Part shown: positions 25,775 to 33,500 of the stretch, in pieces | Layout: each line of letters begins with the position of its first letter | How positions within the stretch are numbered: the first letter of the stretch is position 1 | NCBI GenBank assembly: GCA_964615935.1 | Contig: CAZTTG010000001.1 | Location: forward strand, 89,784-153,783 | DNA length: 64,000 bases | Source of the DNA: CAZTTG01 sp964615935 | GTDB lineage: Bacteria > Planctomycetota > UBA1135 > GCA-002686595 | Direction of reading: 5' to 3' | Program-made: the position numbers and the translations under genes | Notes under the pieces: model-generated | What the model was told of the DNA's origin: nothing | Database searches by the model: none | The model's input: the letters and a program-made list of their open reading frames with translations, nothing else

Positions 25775-26764
25775 TCAGCGGACAGACTCCCCCCCCACCA
25801 ACTCCTTCAGCATCCCCTCCCAGGCCGCCACCTCACGCGCTCGGTCGGTCAGCGGCCGCAGGTCGCGGCTGCGGCGAGTCAGGTCCTGAAGGAACTCGTC
25901 GTCCGCCTCGGCTCGCTCCATGAGGCCGGCGAGCTCCTCGGTGTCCCCCACCGGAAACAGCCCGGGGTGATCGTCCCCCACGATCCCGGTCGTGCCCGGT
26001 ATGCGCGTGGCCAGGACGGGCACGCCCGCGGCGATGGCCTCGTAGAGCACGTTGGCGCCCCCCTCCATCTGCGAGCTCAGGACGAAGAGCTGCGAGCGCG
26101 CGAGGACGCGGAGGGCCTCGGCCCGCGGCAGCTCGCCGAGCCACCGATATCGCGGATTGCTGGCCCCCTCCGACCGCGCGTGCTCCTCCATCTCGGCGCT
26201 CAGTGCGCCTCCGAGGTGCAGCACGCGGATGCTCGAGGTGTCCGGCAGGAGGCGCGCCGCCTCGGCCGCGCGGAAGGGGTCCTTCACGAACCTCAGGTGA
26301 CCCGAGACGCAGACCTCGAAGGCGTCCGCCGCGGGCGATTCCTCGCCCCGACAGGGCGGCAGCGTCTGGGGGATCACCCGCACCCGGGTCCGCAGCGGTT
26401 CGGGGAGATCGAGGACGGCGCGGGAGTGCAGGACCGCGATGCGATCGGCCTGCTCCAGCGAGACGATCGCCTCCTCGGCCAGGCCCGGATCGCGGTAGAG
26501 ATCGGTCCCCGTCAGGCACACCACCAGGGGCGAATCGGGGCGCTCGACGCGAAACCGCCGGATCGATCCGGCGCTGCGCAGGGCATGCAGGGCGACCATC
26601 AGGTCGCAGGGCTCGGATCCGTACTCCTCGCGCAGGCGCACCGAGCATCCCAGGAAGCGCAGGATGAGCGCCCAGCGCAGGGCGGTCACGCGGTTGCCCC
26701 GGCGCGATCCCGCCGAGGCGGGGGTGACGATCAGGATGCGCAGGCCTCCGGGGTGGGTCCCCAC
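25775..26764 (-). CDS. senB: selenosugar synthase SenB (TIGR04348-type glycosyltransferase)
   Basis: 329 residues. The sequence follows the TIGR04348 family closely: ILIVTPASAGSRRGNRVTAL, RWALILRFLGCSVRL, CDLMVALHALRSAGSIRRFR, PLVVCLTGTDLYRDPGL, VCVSGHLRFVKDPFRAAEAA, NPRYRWLGELPRAEALRVLA and SSQMEGGANVLYEAIAAGVP. The family member SenB makes a C-Se bond from selenophosphate and a UDP-sugar in selenoneine synthesis; it acts in the cytosol. The start is GTG at 26764, 7 bases after the stop of the M1 aminopeptidase gene, so the two are probably co-transcribed. SenA and SenC are not in the window, so the final selenium product is open. Confidence 0.85.
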   Translation of the reverse strand: MGTHPGGLRILIVTPASAGSRRGNRVTALRWALILRFLGCSVRLREEYGSEPCDLMVALHALRSAGSIRRFRVERPDSPLVVCLTGTDLYRDPGLAEEAIVSLEQADRIAVLHSRAVLDLPEPLRTRVRVIPQTLPPCRGEESPAADAFEVCVSGHLRFVKDPFRAAEAARLLPDTSSIRVLHLGGALSAEMEEHARSEGASNPRYRWLGELPRAEALRVLARSQLFVLSSQMEGGANVLYEAIAAGVPVLATRIPGTTGIVGDDHPGLFPVGDTEELAGLMERAEADDEFLQDLTRRSRDLRPLTDRAREVAAWEGMLKELVGGESVR

Positions 26765-26771
26765 GTGTCGC

Positions 26772-28421
26772 TCAGTCCTTCTCGCGGAGGATCCAGGCCT
26801 CGGGATCGACCTCCACGCGGTCCCGGTCGAGCCGCCCGAGCTCCTCCCCCGGCTCGACCCGCCGGACCTCTCCGGCGATGCGCACGTCGATCGGCATCGG
26901 AAAGGGCAGATCTCCCGGGATCTCCCACCGGAGCTTCAGGCTCGAGCCCCCCTCCTCCACCACCAGCCGCGGCAACGCGGGCTGTCGCAGGTACACCTCG
27001 AAGAACCACCCGAGCTCCCGCTCCGAGACGCCCTCGGCGATCTCGACGAAGTCCTCGGTGGTCGCGAACCGGCAGCAGCTGCCGTCGGTCACCCGCTCCA
27101 GGGCCGGATCCGGATAGGCCATGCGCCGCAGCGCGCGGAAGAAGGCCTCGTCCCCGATGAGATGGCGCAGGGTGTGCAGCACCCACGCGCCCTTGTAGTA
27201 GACGTCCTGATCCACCCCGCGTCCGCTCGCGGCGAGGGACATCTGCCGCGTGGTCTGGGCGTCGCGCGGCGCCAGCGGCTTCTGGCTGACGATCTGTGCC
27301 CGGTGCCGCGCCATGCTCCGCCGGTAGGCCGCGGGGCCGTGGTTCTTCTCGACATACAGGCTCTGGGCGTAGGTCCCGAAGCCCTCGTGGATCCAGAAGT
27401 CGCTCCAGTCGGCCGCGGTGACCATGTTCCCCCACCACTCGTGCGAGAGCTCGTGGTGGTGCAGCCAGTCGTAGTCGAACTCCCGGTCCCGCCGGTAGCG
27501 ATAGCCGTAGGCGATGATGGTCTGGTGCTCCATGCCCAGGTGCGGGGTCTCCACCACCCCGTACTTGTCCGCCCGGAAGGGGTAGGGCCCGAAGAGCTCC
27601 TCCATGAAGCGCAGGTGGTCGAGGAATTCGGGCAGGACCGCCCGGCCCTTCTCCAGGTTCTCGGGGAGCACCCAGAAGCGGACGGGGACCTCGTCTCCGG
27701 CGACGCTGGTGTAGCTCTCCGCGATCTCCTCGTAGGGCCCGATGTTGAGCGCCACGCAGTAGTTGTTGATGGGAGTCGACACGAACCAGTGCCAGGTCCG
27801 CTTCCCGTCCTCCCTCTCCTCCACGGATTCCAGGCGGCCGTTCGAGGCGCAGACGAGCGGCTCGGGGACGGTCACCCGGATCGACATCGAGTCCGGCTCG
27901 TCCGAGGGGTGGTCCTTGCAGGGCCACCAGAGATCCGCCCCCTCGCCCTGGCAGGAGGTCGCGATCCAGGGCTCCCCGGAGGGGGTCTCGCGCCAGGTGA
28001 AGCCGCCGTCCCAGGGGGGGCGTCGGGCGACGCGAGGCCGGCCGGCGTAGCTCACGGCGAGCTCGAGGGTCTCGCCCGGCTGGCGCTCCCGATCCAGATC
28101 GATCCGGACGCGGCCGGCGCGGTGATCGAAGTCGAGCGCTCGCCCGTCCTCCTCGACCCCGGAGACCTCGAGGGCGTCGTCCAGGTCCAGCAGCAGGACG
28201 CCGATCGGATGGACGACGGCCGCTCGCAGGCCGAGTCGCCCGTCGATGGATCGCCGCTCGACGTCGATGGCGAGCTCCAGGTCGTACGAGCGCACGTCGT
28301 ACGCGGCCTGCTCGGGCGCCAGGGGGCCGCCGGAGGTCTGGGCTCCTTGCGCCTGCCCCGCCGGCGAGGCGAGGCACGCGATCAGGAGAATCGAGGGAAG
28401 GGTCGGCGAGGGTCCGCGCAT
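26772..28421 (-). CDS. secreted M1 family zinc aminopeptidase
   Basis: 549 residues with a signal peptide (MRGPSPTLPSILLIACLASP then AGQAQG). The gluzincin site is HELSH at His323-His327, with the third zinc ligand Glu in FWIHEGFGTYAQSLYVEK. The usual GxMEN exopeptidase motif appears as LGMEHQTIIAYGY about 30 residues before it (N changed to H). The N-terminal beta saddle (VRSYDLELAIDVERRSIDGR) is typical. It removes N-terminal residues from peptides outside the cytoplasm. At 549 residues it lacks the large C-terminal helical domain of long M1 enzymes. ATG at 28421 is chosen over one 33 bases upstream because it begins a proper signal peptide. Confidence 0.93.
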   Translation of the reverse strand: MRGPSPTLPSILLIACLASPAGQAQGAQTSGGPLAPEQAAYDVRSYDLELAIDVERRSIDGRLGLRAAVVHPIGVLLLDLDDALEVSGVEEDGRALDFDHRAGRVRIDLDRERQPGETLELAVSYAGRPRVARRPPWDGGFTWRETPSGEPWIATSCQGEGADLWWPCKDHPSDEPDSMSIRVTVPEPLVCASNGRLESVEEREDGKRTWHWFVSTPINNYCVALNIGPYEEIAESYTSVAGDEVPVRFWVLPENLEKGRAVLPEFLDHLRFMEELFGPYPFRADKYGVVETPHLGMEHQTIIAYGYRYRRDREFDYDWLHHHELSHEWWGNMVTAADWSDFWIHEGFGTYAQSLYVEKNHGPAAYRRSMARHRAQIVSQKPLAPRDAQTTRQMSLAASGRGVDQDVYYKGAWVLHTLRHLIGDEAFFRALRRMAYPDPALERVTDGSCCRFATTEDFVEIAEGVSERELGWFFEVYLRQPALPRLVVEEGGSSLKLRWEIPGDLPFPMPIDVRIAGEVRRVEPGEELGRLDRDRVEVDPEAWILREKD

Positions 28422-28457
28422 GGTGCGGCCGGAGTGGAGACTCTCCGCGCCCACGTG

Positions 28458-28463
28458 AATCTA
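28458..28463 (-). promoter_or_regulatory. -10-like hexamer TAGATT before the M1 aminopeptidase
   Basis: On the minus strand GGCTAGATTC lies about 36 bases before ATG 28421. It matches the CTAGRnT pattern seen before other genes here and would drive the aminopeptidase-senB pair. Confidence 0.35.
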
Positions 28464-28506
28464 GCCTCCGCGGAGCCCGCTCAGAAGGCGTATCCCCGGG
28501 TCCGCC

Positions 28507-29397
28507 TCATCCACCCTCGCTCAGGGCCCGTCGGCCCAGCCCCTCGAAGCCCAGGCGGCCGAAGAGCTCGCCCACGACCTCGGGATCGGGGCGCCGAAGC
28601 CGCAGCTCGCGCAGGGAGGCCTTCACCGGCGCGTCGCGCGAGATGGTGGCGAGCTCGCGGGAGAGGAAGGCGAGCTCGCGATGCTCTTCGAGCCGCCTCG
28701 CCACGGAGGCGGCCCCGCGCAGGCGGAGGCGGGGCACGCGGTCGAGCCCCTCGTACAGCTCGTCGATGTCGGAGAAGCGCCGCAGCAGCGCCGCGGCGGT
28801 CTTGTTCCCCACTCCGGGCACTCCGGGGATGTCGTCCACGGAGTCGCCGGCGAGGCCCAGGAGCTCCGCGACCTGGTCCGGCCAGACGCCCAGCTTCTGG
28901 CGGACCTCGCCGGGCCCCAGGGTCTTGGAGCGGGCGGCGTCGAGAAAGCGCACCTTCGGGCCGACGAGCTGCATCAGGTCCTTGTCCGAGCTGACCACCA
29001 CCGCCCGGTGGCCGCGGCGCGTGAGCTGATGGCACAGGGTCCCGATCAGGTCGTCCGCCTCGTAGCCCTTGCAGGCGTAGGCCGCGCCGCCCAGCGCCGC
29101 CGCCACCTCCCGGCAGGACTCGAACTGCGCCAGGAGCTCGGGCGGGGCGGGCTCCCGGCTGCCCTTGTAGTCCGGGTAGAGGTCCCGGCGGAAGCAGTCG
29201 GTCAGGCTCTCGTCGAAGGCCAGGGCGAGGTGGGTGGGCGCCTGCTCCCGGCGGTACTTGAGGAGGAAGGTGGCGAAGCCGAAGACGGCGTTGGCCGGCC
29301 GCCCCCGCGCGTCCGCGATCGAATCCGGCAGGGAGTACCAGGCGCGGAAGACGTAGGGGCTGGCGTCGATCAGGTGGACCGTTCTCGGGCTGGCCAT
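28507..29397 (-). CDS. 5'-3' exonuclease (polymerase I N-terminal/FEN-like)
   Basis: 296 residues, stand-alone flap endonuclease. Acidic metal-binding motifs are LIDASPYVFRAWYSL near 8, LALAFDESLTDCFRRDLYPD, CKGYEADDLIGTL, VVVSSDKDLMQLV, and the helix-hairpin-helix segment LAGDSVDDIPGVPGVGNKTA. It cuts 5' flaps and primers during replication and repair. The length and lack of a polymerase part match bacterial ExoIX/Xni-like or free FEN proteins. A TAGGAT hexamer ends only 6 bases before the ATG, which suggests a very short leader. Confidence 0.94.
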   Translation of the reverse strand: MASPRTVHLIDASPYVFRAWYSLPDSIADARGRPANAVFGFATFLLKYRREQAPTHLALAFDESLTDCFRRDLYPDYKGSREPAPPELLAQFESCREVAAALGGAAYACKGYEADDLIGTLCHQLTRRGHRAVVVSSDKDLMQLVGPKVRFLDAARSKTLGPGEVRQKLGVWPDQVAELLGLAGDSVDDIPGVPGVGNKTAAALLRRFSDIDELYEGLDRVPRLRLRGAASVARRLEEHRELAFLSRELATISRDAPVKASLRELRLRRPDPEVVGELFGRLGFEGLGRRALSEGG

Positions 29398-29403
29398 GGC
29401 CCG

Positions 29404-29409
29404 ATCCTA
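29404..29409 (-). promoter_or_regulatory. -10-like hexamer TAGGAT next to the exonuclease start
   Basis: GGCTAGGATCGGGCC directly precedes the ATG of the exonuclease gene, with 6 bases between hexamer and start codon. If it is the -10 box the transcript would be leaderless. Confidence 0.35.
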
Positions 29410-29473
29410 GCCTCGCCTCGGGATGGAGGGAGCCGGGGGGCGCGAATGCGGGGGCGAGGGGGCGCCGGGTGCG

Positions 29474-29479
29474 TAAAAT
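29474..29479 (+). promoter_or_regulatory. -10-like hexamer TAAAAT before the alpha/beta hydrolase
   Basis: GCGTAAAATCCC is the only AT-rich spot in the 139-base divergent gap and lies 57 bases before the ATG at 29537. No -35 box is seen. Confidence 0.4.
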
Positions 29480-29536
29480 CCCGCGTAGGGGCCGACGGCC
29501 CTCTCCGCGTCCCTGATCCCGATCAGCGAGGTTTCG

Positions 29537-30394
29537 ATGACCGCACGCCTCCTCCCGCCCCTCCTCCTCCTCGCCCTGGCCTCCTGCGCGGCGACCCCCG
29601 CCTTCGGGGGCGTGGCGCGAGTCGAGTCCTTCGACGGCCTCGAGATCGCCTACGAGGCCCGCGGGACGGGCGAGCCGGCCCTCGTCTTCATCCACGGATG
29701 GTGCTGCAACCGCGGCCACTGGGCGGAGCAGATGGCTGTCTTCGGAGCAGAGCGGCGCGTGGTGGCGATCGACCTTGCGGGCCATGGAGAGTCCGGCAAC
29801 GAGCGCGAGGAGTGGGGCATCTCCGGGCTCGCGCGGGACGTCGAGGCGGTGGTGGAGCACCTGGGCATCGAACGCGCGATCCTCGTGGGTCACTCCATGG
29901 GTGGGCCCGTCTCCCTCGCGGCTGCCGCGCGCGTGCCCGATCGGGTCATCGGCGTGATCGGAGTCGACACCCTGCAGAGCGTGGAGGTCGAGTACACCGA
30001 GGAGCAGATCGCGCCCATCGCCGCGGCGCTGGAGGCGGACTTCCCGGGCGCCTGGGCCCGCTTCGTGAGGGGAGCGTTCCCGGAGGGGGCGGACGAGGAG
30101 TTGGTCGAGCGCGTGGCGAGCGAGGCCGCCGAGGTCGATCCTCGAGTGGCCATCGGTCTCCTGCGCAGCACCCTCGCGCACGATTTCGCCGGCGCCCTGG
30201 CGGCCTGCCCGGTTCCCGTGCGCTGCGTCAACACGCTGCACGTGGCGCCGACCGAGCTGGAGGCCAACCGGCGATACGCGCCCACCTTCGACGTGGTCCT
30301 GATGGAGGGCCCGGGCCACTTCCCGATGCTGGAGGCGCCGGAGGAGTTCGACGCGCACCTGCGGAGGCTGATCGGCGAGCTGCTCGGGCGCTGA
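29537..30394 (+). CDS. exported alpha/beta hydrolase, probable lipoprotein
   Basis: 285 residues. The signal MTARLLPPLLLLALASCAAT contains a lipobox-like LASC. The fold shows the oxyanion-hole segment LVFIHGWCCNRGHW, the strand VVAIDLAGHGESG, the nucleophile elbow LVGHSMGGPVSLA with Ser120, and the catalytic His in EGPGHFPMLEAPEEF near the end. This is the MhpC/haloalkane dehalogenase-like group; the substrate (ester, lactone or other) cannot be inferred. Single gene, divergent from the exonuclease. Confidence 0.92.
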   Translation: MTARLLPPLLLLALASCAATPAFGGVARVESFDGLEIAYEARGTGEPALVFIHGWCCNRGHWAEQMAVFGAERRVVAIDLAGHGESGNEREEWGISGLARDVEAVVEHLGIERAILVGHSMGGPVSLAAAARVPDRVIGVIGVDTLQSVEVEYTEEQIAPIAAALEADFPGAWARFVRGAFPEGADEELVERVASEAAEVDPRVAIGLLRSTLAHDFAGALAACPVPVRCVNTLHVAPTELEANRRYAPTFDVVLMEGPGHFPMLEAPEEFDAHLRRLIGELLGR

Positions 30395-30577
30395 GCCTGG
30401 CGGCCCGAATCGGCGATCCGAACCGCAACCGGCGGCGTAGCGGGCAGTCCCCTGAGGGCGGGCGGGGGCTCGGGACGGTTCAGGGAGGTGAAGCGAGGCC
30501 CGGATCCGCCCCGTCCTCCCGAAATCCGCCCCGGCCGCCGGCGTCCACCATTCCCCGAGGCCTGCCGTGCCCGCTCG

Positions 30578-33500
30578 CTAACGCGCCGCCGGACTCACCT
30601 CCACCCGCAGCGGCGGATGCCAGCGGACGGCGTCGGGCGAGTAGTACGGATACGCGCGGGAAGCCGGACCCTCGGTCTCGCCCGGCAGGACCGCCAGCAG
30701 GTCCAGATCCACCTCCCGGACCTCGCCCGCGGCCAGCCCCCGCCAGTACAGCACCAGCTCGCGCCCGCGCTGCTCCCAGAAGGCGAAGCGCTCGGCCTCC
30801 AGCAGGTCGTCCAGGACCTCCTTGCGGATCTCCAGGCCGGCCGGAAGGCCGATGATGGCCACGACCATCCCCTGGTCCTCATCGCTCGAGTTGGCGACCT
30901 CGACGTGCAGGGGCAGAGCGTCGCCCTCCTCCACCTCGGGCCGGGCCAGCCGCGCCTCGATCGCCACGGGCGCCTGCGGATCGTCCGCCGGGCGATCCGC
31001 GTGGTAGCCGAAGTCGAGGGCGAAGGGGAAGTCGTTCTCGCCGGTGAGCTCCAGGTGGAGGTGGTTGTCGCCGGCGCGCAGGCCCTCCGAGAGATGATCG
31101 ATGACGATCGGCTGCCGCCGGGTGGCCCCGAAGGGGATCTCGTCCACGTGATTGCCATTGAGGTACACGATCAGCCGACCCGGGCTGGTCACCGGCCGTT
31201 CGGCCTCGGCGTGGGCCACGAGCGCCCTGAGCGCCATGATCGTGGCCTGGGTCGCGCCGAAGGTGCCGTCGCCCCGGCGTTGCTCGAGCAGCCAGGCCAG
31301 GGCCTCCTCCACGAAGGCCGCGTCCTCCTCGTCCGACAGCCAGGCCAGGATGGCGAAGCTGGTGGTCTCCACCGCCAGGTTCACGCCGGTCGAGGACGTG
31401 ATGCTGCGGGACGAGCCCACGAGGCTCCCGTCGGCGCGCCGCAGGTCCTTCAGCCGCTCGCGAGCGAGCTCGGCCGCCTCCAGCCTCCCGGCCGCCTCGA
31501 GGGCGCAGGCCCCCACCGCCAGCTCGTAGGCGTCCTCGACAGTCGGCACGCGCGCCTCGACGGCAGCCAGCTCCTTCGCGATGCGATCGGCCTCGGTCCC
31601 GGTCTCCGCCAGGGACCAGGTCAGGTACGCGTTGCTCACCTCCACCGGCGCCCTGCCGAAGGAGTGGCTGCTGCCCTCGGGCAGGAAGCCCCCCTCGCCG
31701 TCGCGGCGACCTAGCAGCCAGCTCCGGGTGCGATCGAGCATCTCGTCGTCCACCGGGTACACGCGGGCCATGTCGGTGAACTGCAGCAGGCCGTAGGCCG
31801 AGAGCGCGCCGTGCCCGGGATCGTCGCCCCACCACTCGAAGCCGTCACGCGGGCACTCGTAGCCGGCCAGGCGACCGTAGCCCGTCTCGAGCATCCCCCG
31901 CGCGCGCCGCGCGAGGGCCGGCTCGTCCGCGTCCACCCCTTCCAGGTACGCCAGCGCCAGCACGTTGGGGTAGTTCGAGCTGGAAGTCTGCTCGAAGCAA
32001 CCGTGCGGCTCGCGCAGCATGCCCTCCATCCCGTCGGTCAGGGCCGATAGCGGCGAGGGATAGACCTTGAGCACGCAGGTGAGCGAGCCCGGCGCCACGT
32101 CGGCCGGCACCGGAAGCACGAGGTCGAGCTCTCCCGGCAATCTCCCCGCCCGCGAGACGCGGTGCGGGAAGCCGCGCGGCACGACCCGCAGGCCGCGGCG
32201 CACCGAGTCGCTCCAGCGGCCGGCCCGACCGGCGAGCTCGAGGCGCGCGCCCTCCCAGTCCGCGCCCACCTCGAAGGGCAGGAGGATCCGGCCGCGCCCG
32301 TCGACCAGCTCGACGCGCTCGGAGATCGGGTCGGCCAGGCGGCGCTCGCCCGAGAGGGCCAGGGCCACGACCTCGGCCTCGGTCGCCTCGCCCTCCTCGA
32401 GGACGAAGGCCACCGGGATCTGCACCCGGTCGCCCAGGGTCAGCTCCACGGGCACCCGGGCGTCCATGCGGAAGGGCAGCCGAGCCTCGAAGCTGCCCTC
32501 GGCCTGCCCGACGCGGCCCGCCCCGTGGGCGTCGGCCACGACGCTCCAGGTGGTCACGCTGTCGCTGGTGGAGAACTCGACCCGCGCGGAGCCCTCGGAG
32601 TCGGTGGCGAGCAGGGCGTTCCAGTAAATGGTCTCGGCGAAGTCGCGACGTTCGGAACCGGATGCCGCGTCTGCCCGCCGCGAGTGGGCGTACTCGCGGA
32701 TGTGCATCCAGCCGGAGGAGTTGAAGATGAACATCGACCTGAGGCCTCCATCAGCAAGATCACCGCCTAAGTAGCCCAGGCTTTCGAGCGCCTGGCGCGG
32801 AGCGAGGAAATCGTGCATCTCGGCCGCGACGATCAGCCCGGCGTCGAGGTCGTATTGGAACGCGCCGCGAACCTCCGGAAACTCGGCATTGTCGAAGGTG
32901 GAATAGGTGAAGTCGAATGAGGGAACCCCCTCCGCGCCCCCGAAGCCGTTGAGATCGACCACAGAGAGGCCCGACATGTCCCCATCCCGAACGACGTAGA
33001 TGGTCTCTGGCGCGCGCGGCACGCCCAGCGTCATCTCCTCCCCTGCGGCGCCGTCGTTCAGGAGGACCGGTTCGGCCCCGGACGTCGGCTCGAGGCTCGC
33101 CACCTCTCCAGTCGCCATCATGTCATCGCCAGCCGCCCACTGCCGCGAGAGGGCCACCGCCGGCTCCCGGAAGCCATCGTGCAGGAGGGCCCCAGCCGTC
33201 ACCGCCAACAGGAACAAGACCGCCGAGGCGAAGCCCACGCGCCAGACCGGGTTCTCCGGAAGCACTCGGCGCAAGAGCCAACCGCCGACCAGCAGCCCCG
33301 CCAGCAGGATCGTAAGCGCGGTCCAGGCCACCAGGGCCATGCCCCGCGCATCCCGCGCCTCGCGCCGCGTCTGGGCGACCAGGCCCCGGTGCTCCTCCAG
33401 CGTGTCGCGCACCTGCGGCCGTTGAGCGTGGCCCTCGAGCACCAGCCGGCGCCGGGCCTCGTCCCCGTGCTCGGCCACGAAGGCCCCGGGATCGACCCAG

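Noticed and set aside
22073..27160. 1695-residue open frame on the plus strand
   Set aside because: It runs antisense through the VIT/VWA, SenB and M1 genes, all of which have recognisable domains and motifs.
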